Both the position numbers and the translations under genes were made by a program. DNA of 64,000 nucleotides from Chitinophaga sp. SYP-B3965 (GTDB lineage Bacteria > Bacteroidota > Bacteroidia > Chitinophagales > Chitinophagaceae): positions 62,001 to 126,000 of the forward strand of contig NZ_WJFD01000002.1 of the NCBI RefSeq assembly GCF_009647655.1, read 5' to 3'. The notes below the pieces were generated by a model. That model was not told where the DNA came from and searched no databases. It saw nothing but the letters and a program-made list of their open reading frames with translations. Within the stretch, counting starts at the first letter, position 1; each line of letters opens with the position of its first letter. This document shows positions 17,807 to 26,462 of this stretch, one piece after another.

Positions 17807-19210
17807 CTAGTTCAGTACATTTTTCTCCTGCACCACTTCAATACCTTCCTGGTCTTTTAGTTTGGCAAAACCACCATTTACGTTACGCAGGTTGTGAATA
17901 CCTTCCCGTTTCATGATAGAGCAGGCTATTACGCTACGGTATCCACCGGCGCAATGTACGTAGAGGTTATGGTTATCCTCAAAGTCCGCCAGGTTACCGG
18001 GATCGGTTAATTCACTGAGTGTTATATTCAATGCACCCTGTACATGGCCATCTGCATATTCTGCAGGTTTGCGCACATCTACGATGAGCAGGTTTGGATC
18101 ATGCGGGATGTCCATCGCCAGTTCATCAGGATCTACGGAGATGATCAGGTCGAATGTTTCACCGGCTGCTTTCCAGGCTTCGTAACCACCTTCCAGGTAT
18201 CCTTCTACTTTATCAAATCCAACACGGGCGAGGCGTACAATTGTTTCTTCTTCCTGCCCTGCATCTGTTACCAGGATCATGGGTTGGTTAAAAGGTAAGA
18301 GGCTGCCTGCCCATTCTGCAAAACGGCCTTCCAGTCCTATGCTGATAGAGCCGGGTACAAATCCGTCTACAAAAATATTGGCATTGCGGGTATCGAGGAT
18401 CACCGCATCTGCTTTTATCTTCTCTTTGAACGCTTCTACTGATAAAGGTTTCAGGCCTCTTTCCATCAACACCTGCATCGCATCATATCCTTCTTTGTTG
18501 ATCTTTGCATTGATGGGGAAATATTGCGGCGGCGCACTTAAACCATCTGTTACCTGTGCAATGAAAGTAGCTTTATCTGTTGCCAGCAAAGCATAGTTCG
18601 TTGCTTTTTCTTCACCGATGGTGCTGTAAGTATTGGGTCCTATATTTTTACCGCAGGAACTTCCTGGTCCGTGAGCCGGATATACGATCACATGATCAGG
18701 AATGGGTTTTATTTTATCGTTCAATGATTCAAATAAATGCCCTGCCAGTTCTTCTTTACTGAGCGAACCGCTGAAAAGGTCCGGACGGCCTACATCACCT
18801 ACAAATAAAGTATCGCCGGTGAAGATGGCGTTTGGTTCGTTCTTTTCATCAAAAAGCAAATAACAGGTAGACTCCATGGTATGACCAGGCGTATGCAACG
18901 CACGGATCTTTAATTTACCGATCGGAAATTCTTCTCCGTCTGCTGCAATATGAACCGGGAAATTTGTGGTAGTGTTTGGCCCGTAAATGATGGGCGCTTT
19001 TGTTGCGGCGGCAAGGTCCAGATGGCCGGACACAAAGTCCGCATGAAAATGGGTTTCGAAAATATATTTAATGGTGGCATTCCGTTCGCGGGCCAATTCC
19101 AGGTAAGTATCAATGTCCCGTAACGGATCAATCACTGCAGCCACTCCCTCAGACTCTATAAAATAGGCGGCTTCCGATAAGCACCCTGTGTACAACTGCT
19201 TAATGAACAT
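17807..19210 (-). CDS. persulfide-dioxygenase-like MBL protein with two rhodanese domains
   Basis: 467-residue cytosolic protein. The N-terminal metallo-beta-lactamase domain has the ETHE1/CstB-type metal motif THFHADFVSGH (H54, H56, D58, H63), HTPGHT, and VYPAHGPGSSCG. Two rhodanese domains follow (about 260-355 and 370-460). The first has lost its catalytic Cys loop (VTDAGQEEE); the second keeps it as CAGGYRS (C420). The family oxidises glutathione or CoA persulfide to sulfite and transfers sulfane sulfur, so a sulfide-detoxification role is likely. An ArsR-type regulator lies upstream on the same strand. Family is firm, substrate inferred. Confidence 0.9.
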   Translation of the reverse strand: MFIKQLYTGCLSEAAYFIESEGVAAVIDPLRDIDTYLELARERNATIKYIFETHFHADFVSGHLDLAAATKAPIIYGPNTTTNFPVHIAADGEEFPIGKLKIRALHTPGHTMESTCYLLFDEKNEPNAIFTGDTLFVGDVGRPDLFSGSLSKEELAGHLFESLNDKIKPIPDHVIVYPAHGPGSSCGKNIGPNTYSTIGEEKATNYALLATDKATFIAQVTDGLSAPPQYFPINAKINKEGYDAMQVLMERGLKPLSVEAFKEKIKADAVILDTRNANIFVDGFVPGSISIGLEGRFAEWAGSLLPFNQPMILVTDAGQEEETIVRLARVGFDKVEGYLEGGYEAWKAAGETFDLIISVDPDELAMDIPHDPNLLIVDVRKPAEYADGHVQGALNITLSELTDPGNLADFEDNHNLYVHCAGGYRSVIACSIMKREGIHNLRNVNGGFAKLKDQEGIEVVQEKNVLN

Positions 19211-19230
19211 ATGGTCGTCTTTGATTTTGG

Positions 19231-19238
19231 CAAAAATA
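19231..19238 (-). promoter_or_regulatory. -7 box of the MBL/rhodanese gene
   Basis: TATTTTTG on the minus strand, a perfect TAnnTTTG, 20 nt before the ATG at 19210. No good -33 TTTG is seen. Confidence 0.4.
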
Positions 19239-19293
19239 CGAAGAAGTTACAAGTGCAGCGTCAGATAGCCGTAAAACCAAAAAATCCATAAAA

Positions 19294-19323
19294 AAAGACC
19301 ATCTTCCGTGGAAGACAGTCTTT
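19294..19323 (-). terminator. terminator after the arsR-type gene
   Basis: On the minus strand AAAGACTGTCTTCC-AC-GGAAGATGGTCTTT with two mismatches, followed by a T-run. It separates the regulator transcript from the MBL gene, so the two are probably independent transcription units. Confidence 0.7.
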
Positions 19324-19381
19324 CAGTATGGATTGGAACCGCTTTCTGCGGTTGACATTGAAAAAGATTCTCTTGATGAGA

Positions 19382-19741
19382 TTATCCCACCAGCTCTTCG
19401 ACAAACTTAGCAACTTCAGCAATACGCTGCTTGTTGATAGTATAGTGAATAAACTTACCGTCTCTCTCGGTAATCACGATACCTGCACGCCTTAAAATAG
19501 CGAGGTGCTGGGATGCTACCGACTGCTCTAATCTCAACTTCACATAGATCTCCGTTACGGTCATGCGCTTATGGTCTTCCAGCAGCTTAATCATTTGCTG
19601 GCGCAGCTTGTGGTTGATGGCTCTCAACACCATGGCGGCCTTCTTAACGGCAATGTAATCCAATTTGATCTGATCTTTTTCATTGTTACCTCTCGAAATA
19701 ATAAGGGTATTTGATGAGGTAGTTAATAATTGTTTTTCCAT
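19382..19741 (-). CDS. ArsR-family winged-helix regulator without cysteines
   Basis: 119-residue DNA-binding protein. The winged-helix core spans about residues 33-112; the recognition helix is in RLEQSVASQHLAILRRAGIV, followed by the wing ERDGKFIHYTI. There is no Cys anywhere, so neither the metal-thiolate sites of ArsR/SmtB nor the dithiol of SqrR/BigR persulfide sensors can exist. The first 30 residues are a polar extension. It lies upstream of a persulfide-metabolising enzyme but a terminator separates them; regulation of that gene is possible but not shown. Confidence 0.88.
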   Translation of the reverse strand: MEKQLLTTSSNTLIISRGNNEKDQIKLDYIAVKKAAMVLRAINHKLRQQMIKLLEDHKRMTVTEIYVKLRLEQSVASQHLAILRRAGIVITERDGKFIHYTINKQRIAEVAKFVEELVG

Positions 19742-20044
19742 CGCAAAATAGTTTTAAAAAATAATGAAATGACAGGGATCAACGGACAGTAAAACGCGAC
19801 TATTAGACAATGATCGCGGATATTGATTATACAAAATTATAATATCTGTCACAATAAAAAAAATTTCTATACCTTCTTTTTTAATATATCATTAGAATAT
19901 GCCACATTTTATCGCAATTTGACATTTCTATGACGCTTTTGGGCATGTTTTCCCGTCCAAATCGCCTGTCTCAGATTATAACGCTTTAAAATGCGTAATC
20001 TGATGCGGCCAAATGCTAAAAATCTGCTAAAAAATTAAGGGATG
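19742..20044. other. AT-rich intergenic region
   Basis: 303 bp between tsaB (end) and the arsR-type gene (start). It contains the -7 box at 19832-19839 and a hairpin at 19972-20002 (CAGATT-ATA-ACGC-N8-GCGT-AATCTG) with no T-run. No coding segment is supported. Confidence 0.55.
19832..19839 (-). promoter_or_regulatory. -7 box of the arsR-type gene
   Basis: TAATTTTG on the minus strand, exact TAnnTTTG, with a weak ATTG about 20 bp upstream; it would give a leader of about 85 nt. Confidence 0.35.
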
Positions 20045-20722
20045 TTACTTTTTTCCGGGGTGGTAAAAGGCTTTTAAGTAGTTGGGAGTGAAGTAGGCAA
20101 CGTCCTCGAAATCCTTACTGGAAAAGGCTTTCTCTGCTAAGGGGATCATGTGGGCAGCGGAAATATGATAGGCCGGAAATGAGGTATTTGGCTGGACTCC
20201 TAATAAAACAGCCCATTTCGGTGCTCCGTCACCAAAAAAAACGGTTTTTTTGACAAGAATATAAGGATCAAAGGATTGCGATTCCAGGACCATTGCCTGG
20301 GGGTCTAAAACGGGTTCAAGATCTTTATTATATACCGCGGTAAATACCTCCATACGCCGCGCATCGATCATGGGAGCAAAATAAACATCTTCTCCTGCGT
20401 AAGCAGTTTGCATACCACTGGCCATCATTTGTAAAGTAGAGATGGCAATCAATGGTTTATTCCATGTATAGCAAAGTCCTTTTGCTGTGGCGGCGCCTAC
20501 ACGAAGTCCGGTGTAAGACCCCGGCCCTGCACTTACCGCAATGGCATCCAGCTCTTTAGGACTGCGGTGATGCCGCTCCAGTAATGTTTTTACAAAGATG
20601 CCCACGGTGGCGGCATGGTCCCGCTGTTCAATGTTTTCCATTGTTTCCAGTGCCACACCGTTCTCTGAAAGAGAAACGGAACCAATAGCCGTAGCTGTAT
20701 CTATATGAAGGATCAGTGCCAA
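20045..20722 (-). CDS. tsaB: tRNA threonylcarbamoyladenosine biosynthesis protein TsaB
   Basis: About 225-residue partner of TsaD in making t6A37 on ANN-decoding tRNAs. The N-terminus reads ALILHIDTATAIGSVSL, and the family signature SAGPGSYTGLRVGAATAKGLCY is at about residues 65-86. The frame is open further upstream to an ATG at 20791, but that would overlap the end of the preceding gene by 56 bp with no family pattern; I chose the TTG at 20722, which starts right before the first beta-strand and leaves a 13-nt gap. The exact start is therefore uncertain. Confidence 0.9.
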   Translation of the reverse strand: MALILHIDTATAIGSVSLSENGVALETMENIEQRDHAATVGIFVKTLLERHHRSPKELDAIAVSAGPGSYTGLRVGAATAKGLCYTWNKPLIAISTLQMMASGMQTAYAGEDVYFAPMIDARRMEVFTAVYNKDLEPVLDPQAMVLESQSFDPYILVKKTVFFGDGAPKWAVLLGVQPNTSFPAYHISAAHMIPLAEKAFSSKDFEDVAYFTPNYLKAFYHPGKK

Positions 20723-20735
20723 ACTAAAATCTGTT

Positions 20736-21371
20736 TTATCGTAATGCCTCGTATTCCTGCTGCAAGAGGGAACATATCTTATACCGTTCATTCCCGGTAT
20801 GCTGATATACTGCCTGCAATACTTCGTATACGTGGCGGATACCTATCTTTTTACTCCATTCAAAAGGGCCCATCGGATAATTGGTGCCCAGCTTCATGGA
20901 AGTGTCTATATCTTCCCGCGATGCGGTTCCTTCTTCTGCAGTGAAGTAGGCTTCGTTGATGATCATGGAGATCACTCTTGGTGTGACCATTCCTATGGTG
21001 GGTGCAATACTTTCGTATATCCAACCCAGTTGCTGCATCAGCGCGTCCGGTTTACCTGCAATTTCTAATATGGGCATGCTGATAAATCCGGGCAGGAAAT
21101 TGCAGCCATAAATATGATCAATGGATAATCCTGCTGCAAACTGCTGCAATTCCGCAGTGCTAAGTTTCACAAGGCATGCTAAAACAGGTACGGAAGGGAA
21201 CGATGCATACAATGCTACTCTCCTGGGATGTTCATCCAGGGAGAGGTCAATCACAAGATCCACAAGCATGTCTGTGGGTTCTGGTGATGTACGTACATCA
21301 TGCCCTTTAAAATCCTTACTGTTCTGCAGCTCTTCCCAACGTTGGGGATCTCCTGTAATAAGTATCTTCAT
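20736..21371 (-). CDS. 3-hydroxyacyl-CoA dehydrogenase-like protein with degenerate NAD domain
   Basis: 211-residue protein. The C-terminal half has 3HCDH C-domain features: VTPRVISMIINEAYFTAEEGTASREDIDTSMKLGTNYPMGPFEW, including the N-E-A and GxNxPxGPF patterns. The N-terminal half (MKILITGDPQRW...) is about 90 residues and lacks a GxGxxG NAD motif, so it is far shorter than the 180-residue Rossmann domain of true dehydrogenases. The catalytic His region is not recognisable. It may be a non-catalytic or acyl-binding relative. It lies 4 nt from ridA on the same strand. Confidence 0.75.
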   Translation of the reverse strand: MKILITGDPQRWEELQNSKDFKGHDVRTSPEPTDMLVDLVIDLSLDEHPRRVALYASFPSVPVLACLVKLSTAELQQFAAGLSIDHIYGCNFLPGFISMPILEIAGKPDALMQQLGWIYESIAPTIGMVTPRVISMIINEAYFTAEEGTASREDIDTSMKLGTNYPMGPFEWSKKIGIRHVYEVLQAVYQHTGNERYKICSLLQQEYEALR

Positions 21372-21375
21372 CCGG

Positions 21376-21756
21376 CTATTTAATAGCGATCATGGAAATC
21401 TCTACATTCACTCCTTTAGGCAATCCTGCTACCTGAACAGTTTCGCGGGCAGGGAAGTAACCGGAAAAGTATTTTCCATATACTTCATTGATCTGCGAAA
21501 AATCATTCATGTCCATAATGAAGATGGTGGTTTTCACTACATCAGAAAAATCCATTCCGGCTTCCGTAAGGATGGCACGCAGGTTTTGCATCACCCGGTG
21601 TGTTTCCGAAGTAATGTCATCCTTTTCGATCTGGCCCGTTTCAGGATTCAGGGCAATCTGACCGGAGATAAATAAAGTACTGCCGGCTTTAATAGCCTGG
21701 TTGTAAGGGCCTATTGGCGCCGGGGCACCATTTGTGTTAATGACCTGTTTTTCCAT
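21376..21756 (-). CDS. ridA: RidA/YjgF/Rid-family enamine deaminase
   Basis: 126-residue cytosolic enzyme that hydrolyses reactive enamine/imine intermediates such as 2-aminoacrylate. Family landmarks: APIGPYNQAIKAGSTLFISGQIALNP, QVMQNL-type helix (HRVMQNLRAILTEAG), the conserved Arg in FPARETVQVAGLPKGVNVEISMIAIK. Full length for the family. It is the first gene of a compact minus-strand run ridA, 3HCDH-like, tsaB. Confidence 0.96.
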   Translation of the reverse strand: MEKQVINTNGAPAPIGPYNQAIKAGSTLFISGQIALNPETGQIEKDDITSETHRVMQNLRAILTEAGMDFSDVVKTTIFIMDMNDFSQINEVYGKYFSGYFPARETVQVAGLPKGVNVEISMIAIK

Positions 21757-21762
21757 AGGTTA

Positions 21763-21770
21763 CAAAAATA
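21763..21770 (-). promoter_or_regulatory. -7 box of ridA, 6 nt from the start codon
   Basis: TATTTTTG on the minus strand, exact TAnnTTTG, again only 6 nt before the ATG; a leaderless start is suggested. Confidence 0.4.
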
Positions 21771-21876
21771 AGGTTTTAGATGGGTAGTCTATTGCATCGG
21801 ATATGCAAAATGATTATATTAGCATAAGTAATACAAAGTCGAAATACCATATCTAACAAACATTATCTCACGGATT

Positions 21877-22701
21877 ATGTATGTCAAAACCCTGAATGGT
21901 CTTTCTCTAAATGGGGCCTGGCAGATGCAGCTCAGGCTTTATGTTAGCTGGATAATAGGGTCGGCAACGGCCTTTCTTTTTACGGGAAATAGTTTACTGG
22001 CATATCCTTCTCTCCTCCTTACCGTTCACCTGGTGAGTGTGATAGCTGTGGTATTATATGCCCTGAGCCGGCAAAAAGATAATTTCAGGCTGATCCCTAA
22101 AATAAATATCTCCCTCGAAACATTCCTCCTGGCCTTTTCTATGGCGCTTGCACTGGTAGTGGTAAAAGATGCGGTGGATTTTATACTCCCCTTACCCCAG
22201 TGGCAGGAATTATCTTTTACTTCTGTGAATACCAGCTCTTTCTATACCATTATTGTTACGGTGCTGTTAGGGGCTATTATGGAAGAAATGCTTTTCAGGG
22301 GTATTATTATGGAAGCATTGTTACATCGTTACTCCGGGGGGATTGCTTTACTGCAAAGTTCGCTGTTGTATATGCTGGCCCATCCGGACCCATCCCAGAT
22401 GCCCGGCGCATTTTTGCTGGGTTTGCTTTGCGGGTTCTTCTATCTGCGCTTGCGTGACCTCTGCAGTTGCTTTCTCATTCATCTTACCAATAACGCGGCC
22501 ACTGCTATATTAATAACGGGGGGATCTCTTCAGTTTGCGATCACGGACCCTGCTACTTATTATACGATTGTGGGTTGCTGCGTGCTGGTATTAGTGGCCG
22601 GATATTTCCTGCTCAAACGTTTCACCTTTCATGTAAAACCACATTCCTATCTGAGCAAAGAAAATATCCGGGCCAAATCAGTTCTATTTTCCGAACAGTA
22701 A
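21877..22701 (+). CDS. CPBP-family intramembrane glutamic endopeptidase
   Basis: 274-residue membrane protein with about eight helices. The CPBP/CAAX-protease (Abi) motifs are visible: EExxxR as E136-E137-M-L-F-R141, a His in the MLAHPDPSQ helix, and FLIHLTNNAATA as the last conserved motif (HxxxN). Bacterial members have varied roles from prenyl-protein processing to bacteriocin immunity; none is indicated here. Its 3' end overlaps the convergent L,D-transpeptidase gene by 18 bp. Confidence 0.9.
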   Translation: MYVKTLNGLSLNGAWQMQLRLYVSWIIGSATAFLFTGNSLLAYPSLLLTVHLVSVIAVVLYALSRQKDNFRLIPKINISLETFLLAFSMALALVVVKDAVDFILPLPQWQELSFTSVNTSSFYTIIVTVLLGAIMEEMLFRGIIMEALLHRYSGGIALLQSSLLYMLAHPDPSQMPGAFLLGLLCGFFYLRLRDLCSCFLIHLTNNAATAILITGGSLQFAITDPATYYTIVGCCVLVLVAGYFLLKRFTFHVKPHSYLSKENIRAKSVLFSEQ

Positions 22702-24360
22702 CTTAGCCAGTTTGGCATCGTGACCATACACATCATCTCTGAAATTCAGTTCTCCTTTATAATTCACCCAGGCGGTGAAATAACCGATGTACACCGGCAC
22801 TTTATCTTTCAGCGTTACATATTTTTCTTTACCGGCATTCATGGCTGCATCTATTTTTGCTTCCGTCCAGCTGGAGTCTTTACGCAGCAACCATTGCGCG
22901 AGGCGTTTAGGTTCTGATACGCGGATGCAGCCATGGCTGAAGGAACGTTTTGTTTCGTTGAACAATCCTTTGGATGGCGTATCGTGCAGGTAGATGTTGT
23001 ATTCGTTGGGGAACAGGAATTTCACTTTACCCAATGAGTTGGCGCCGCCAGGTTTCTGGCGAACGATGTAAGGGAAATTACTGCCTGAATATTTAGACAC
23101 ATTGATGGAACTTAATGGAAGCACCTTTCCGCTGCTGCCAACAATTTCCATATTGAGGCGATTAAGATAACCATTGCCGCTGCGTTTGATGCCCGGTAAT
23201 ACTTCTTTACCCAAAATACCCGGCGGCACATTCCAGTAAGGACTGAACACCACGAATTTCATTTCACGGCTGAAGATAACGGTACTTGCTCCCGGTGTTC
23301 CAACTACTACGTTACAATCCCAGGCCAATTTGCCATTCTCATATGCATGCATTTTGAACTCGGGAATATTTACGAGGATGTAATCCGTATTCACTTCTAC
23401 CGGTACCCAACGGAGCCGTTCCATGTTCAGCATCAGCTGGTGCATGTAATGTTCCAGTGGCCTGTTCAATGCATCCAGTGTTTGCTGGCGGATAATGCCA
23501 TCCGCTTTATGGCCCATCCTTGCCTGGTAGATCTTTACTGCGGAGTCCAGCATGGGTGTGAACAGTGAGGAAGTATCCTTTTCTTTCAGATCACCGAGCA
23601 GGCTTAATCGTTGTTTTATAACGGGAAACAGAACGGATGAATCTCCGGGTTTGAATGTTTTCTTTTTATCTGCCACTTTCAGGGAATCCCATGTTGGGTT
23701 CTTTTTGACGATGACGGCCAGTTTCTGCAATTCATCCCGCAGCAATTTATACTGGCGGTTCACGGGTTCTTCTTTGCTGATCCTTTCTTTGGGATTAGCG
23801 ATCACGGAATCCAGCAAACTGCTGATGTCTATTTTCTTACGGGGGATGAACCATTCCAGGTTCTTTGCATTATCACTGGTGATGCCGCCCCATACCAGGT
23901 TGCCATATACGAAGAACTGGCCGGTGAGGGCTAATTCTGTAATGGGTACAATGGAATCAGTCCTGTTGAGGGAATCGCCCATCAGGGCCAGTGAATCATA
24001 TAATGCCATTACGCGGCTTTTGTCCAGCGTACTGTCTTTAATACCGCTCTCTTCATCCTGGCGCATCATATTCATAAATCCGCCGGCCTGTTCCGTAATA
24101 CCTTCTTCATTTATCCAGGCGTAGTGATATCCGCGTTTGCGATAAAAGTCGCGGATAGCTTCTCCATAAGGAGCAAACTGTGGATTCCTGTCCAGGAAAG
24201 TACCCACATAATTACTATCCAGCACCTGGGCAATATATTCCTGTTTGGTGTAGTGGCTGGTATCCCGGTTCATACCATCTTTTTCGGATCTGCCGCCTTT
24301 TTGCCGGCAGGCGGCCAGTAGTACGATGGCAATGAGGGAGAGGTAGACGATCTTCTGCAT
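22684..24360 (-). CDS. YcbB/LdtD-type L,D-transpeptidase lipoprotein
   Basis: 558-residue envelope enzyme expected to form 3,3 crosslinks in peptidoglycan. The ATG at 24360 gives a lipoprotein signal (LSLIAIVLLAAC). A scaffold region (about 70-280) is followed by a peptidoglycan-binding-like segment (DSAVKIYQARMGHKADGIIRQQTLDALN) and the YkuD catalytic domain with HDTPSKGLF and SHGCIRV (nucleophile C478). The order matches E. coli YcbB. A longer frame upstream lacks a signal and was rejected. Confidence 0.94.
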   Translation of the reverse strand: MQKIVYLSLIAIVLLAACRQKGGRSEKDGMNRDTSHYTKQEYIAQVLDSNYVGTFLDRNPQFAPYGEAIRDFYRKRGYHYAWINEEGITEQAGGFMNMMRQDEESGIKDSTLDKSRVMALYDSLALMGDSLNRTDSIVPITELALTGQFFVYGNLVWGGITSDNAKNLEWFIPRKKIDISSLLDSVIANPKERISKEEPVNRQYKLLRDELQKLAVIVKKNPTWDSLKVADKKKTFKPGDSSVLFPVIKQRLSLLGDLKEKDTSSLFTPMLDSAVKIYQARMGHKADGIIRQQTLDALNRPLEHYMHQLMLNMERLRWVPVEVNTDYILVNIPEFKMHAYENGKLAWDCNVVVGTPGASTVIFSREMKFVVFSPYWNVPPGILGKEVLPGIKRSGNGYLNRLNMEIVGSSGKVLPLSSINVSKYSGSNFPYIVRQKPGGANSLGKVKFLFPNEYNIYLHDTPSKGLFNETKRSFSHGCIRVSEPKRLAQWLLRKDSSWTEAKIDAAMNAGKEKYVTLKDKVPVYIGYFTAWVNYKGELNFRDDVYGHDAKLAKLLFGK

Positions 24361-24421
24361 AAGACTATAACAATTTAACCAGTAGTAAGTTCTGTATAAA
24401 CTAACAACAATTATGCAAGAA

Positions 24422-24453
24422 AAAAAGCGACTGCACTTTCGTACAGTCGCTTT
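24422..24453 (-). terminator. terminator after rng
   Basis: On the minus strand AAAGCGACTG-N10-CAGTCGCTTT followed by a run of eight T; 21 nt after the rng stop. Confidence 0.85.
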
Positions 24454-24473
24454 CAATATTTTCGGTGTGGTGC

Positions 24474-26018
24474 TTAGAATTTAATTTCTTCGTCGTTCGC
24501 GTCAAAGAAGCGGTATTCCGTGAGATGATAATTGTTATCAGCTTTCAGTTTGATCCACTTTTTATATTCAAAGAACCATTTCCATTGTTTGGATTTCAGC
24601 CAGCCTTTGGTGAGATAAGAATGAAGGATAGGATGTATGCGAATGGTTAACCCCTTGTGCTGATGGTTAAGCAGATACAGCAAATTCTTTTCAATATCTT
24701 CAAAGATCAGCATGGAAGCGCCGATCTTGCCGGTTCCTTTACAGGCTGGGCAATCTTCTGCCACAGAAATAGTGATCTCAGGTTTCACCCTTTGGCGGGT
24801 GATCTGCATGAGGCCAAATTTAGAGATGGGCAGGATGGTATGTTTGGCTCTGTCCAGCGTCATGAATTTCTCCATGGCTTCGTATACGCTCTTCTTGTTT
24901 TCCGGCAGTTTCATATCGATGAAATCGATGATGATGATACCGCCCAGATCGCGCAGTCTTAACTGGCGTGCAATTTCCGCAGCAGCCTCCAGGTTGGAAG
25001 CGAGGGCATTCTGTTCCTGGTTATTGCTGGAGCTTTTGTAACCGCTGTTCACGTCAATTACGTGCAGGGCTTCTGTTGCTTCTATGATGAGATATACGCC
25101 GCTATCCAGGTTTACTGTTTTCCCGAAGGAAGCTTTAACCTGGCGGGTTACACCAAAATGATCGAAAATGGGTGCGCCGTTGTGATAATAGGAAACGATG
25201 TCCTGTTTCTCCGGGGCAATCTTTTGAATATATGTTTTGGTATCTGAGTAGATGTTCTTGTCGTTAATGACAATACGGTTAAAGCTCTCGTTCAGCAGAT
25301 CGCGGAGGATGCTGGCCGTTTTGGTCTGCTCACTTAATATCTTTTGCGGGGGGGTGCCACTGCGCAGATTTTCCTGGATAGTTTTCCAGGTGCTTACCAG
25401 CGTTGTAAGATCTTCATGTAATTCCGCTGTTTTTTTCCCTTCTGCAGCGGTCCGTACTATCACGCCAAAGTTATTTGGCTTGATGGCTTCTACGATCTTT
25501 TGCAATCTCTTTCTTTCTTCGGAAGAGTGGATCTTTTTAGACACCGCTACAATGTTATTGAAGGGTGTGATCACAATAAAGCGGCCGGGAAGGGAAATTT
25601 CGCAACTCAGGCGTGGGCCTTTGGAAGAAATGGGCTCTTTGAGGATCTGTACGAGGATGTTGGGTTTACCTCCCAGTACTTCGGTGATTTTACCGGTTTT
25701 GATGATCTCCGCCTCATTCTTGAATTTAGCAAAATCGAAGTCGCTCCTTTCGGTAATGGCCTGTGATGTGAATTTGAGGATGGAACGGATATACGGACTC
25801 AGATCAGTATAATGTAAAAAAGCATCCTTTTCGAATCCCACATCAACAAAAGCCGCATTTAAACCGGGGATGAGTTTCTTCACTTTGCCTAAATAAAGGT
25901 CTCCCACTGCAAAATTAGGGTTCCCGCTTTCATGATGCAGTTCCACTAATTTTTTATCTTCCAGCAATGCAATTTCTACACCGGATGGTGCTGCATTTAT
26001 TATCAGTTCCTTATTCAA
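24474..26018 (-). CDS. rng: ribonuclease E/G family protein
   Basis: 514-residue endoribonuclease for rRNA processing and mRNA decay. S1-like RNA-binding domain at about 38-125 (VGDLYLGKVKKLIPGLNAAFVDVG), then the catalytic DNase-I-like domain with metal-binding Asp residues in HVIDVNSGYKS and IIIIDFIDMKLPENK, and the Zn-link CPACKGTGK (about 430). No RNase E-type long disordered tail, so RNase G is the better name. The 310-bp region upstream is the likely leader. Confidence 0.96.
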   Translation of the reverse strand: MNKELIINAAPSGVEIALLEDKKLVELHHESGNPNFAVGDLYLGKVKKLIPGLNAAFVDVGFEKDAFLHYTDLSPYIRSILKFTSQAITERSDFDFAKFKNEAEIIKTGKITEVLGGKPNILVQILKEPISSKGPRLSCEISLPGRFIVITPFNNIVAVSKKIHSSEERKRLQKIVEAIKPNNFGVIVRTAAEGKKTAELHEDLTTLVSTWKTIQENLRSGTPPQKILSEQTKTASILRDLLNESFNRIVINDKNIYSDTKTYIQKIAPEKQDIVSYYHNGAPIFDHFGVTRQVKASFGKTVNLDSGVYLIIEATEALHVIDVNSGYKSSSNNQEQNALASNLEAAAEIARQLRLRDLGGIIIIDFIDMKLPENKKSVYEAMEKFMTLDRAKHTILPISKFGLMQITRQRVKPEITISVAEDCPACKGTGKIGASMLIFEDIEKNLLYLLNHQHKGLTIRIHPILHSYLTKGWLKSKQWKWFFEYKKWIKLKADNNYHLTEYRFFDANDEEIKF

Positions 26019-26328
26019 GCGTCAAAATTTTATCCATAAATACTTCACTTTTATGCAGGCCGGTGATTAACACTGGCAACAGCATGCCCAAATGATCAGT
26101 TGGCATGGAACCAACATTTCACTACGTGTTGAGGATTGCAAAGGGTTTAGTGATATATACAGGTGGAGTCCGGAATTTATAAGGCCGACCTACGTAAACA
26201 ACCTGCATGACTTCAGCAATTTAACGATAAAAGCTAAAATCATGCAGGAATGTTAAAAATTTATCGAGTCCGCGCCCTTCCGGCCCTCTATTTATACCTG
26301 TGAGTATAAATGGCGGGGAATAGGAGAA
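26019..26328. other. rng upstream/leader region with inverted repeats
   Basis: 310 bp without a supported gene. It has CCTGCATGA (26202-26210) facing TCATGCAGG (26240-26248) across 29 nt, and ATTTATAC-CTGTGA-GTATAAAT at 26290-26311, just after the stop of the small basic protein gene. The second may end the upstream transcript although it lacks a T-run; the first may be a structured part of the rng leader. Confidence 0.5.
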
Positions 26329-26424
26329 TTATTTCTTGCCTTTCTTATGACGGTTCTTTCTCAGCCTTTTTTTCCTTTTATGGGTTGCGATCTTATGTCT
26401 TTTTCTTTTCTTTCCGCAGGGCAT
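26329..26424 (-). CDS. 31-residue AURKAIP1/COX24-domain basic protein
   Basis: A very short ORF read on the minus strand: MPCGKKRKRHKIATHKRK then KRLRKNRHKKGKK and a TAA. About 60% of residues are K or R. I recognise it as the bacterial AURKAIP1/COX24 (DUF1713) type, related to the C-terminal domain of mitochondrial ribosomal protein mS38 and conserved in Bacteroidota under the same MPCGKKRKRHK start. A ribosome-associated role is likely by homology. It lies between the TPR gene and rng on the same strand. Short length is the only reason for doubt. Confidence 0.85.
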   Translation of the reverse strand: MPCGKKRKRHKIATHKRKKRLRKNRHKKGKK

Positions 26425-26462
26425 ACGCTTTTATTTTTTTAAATGATTTATAATGTAATGTG

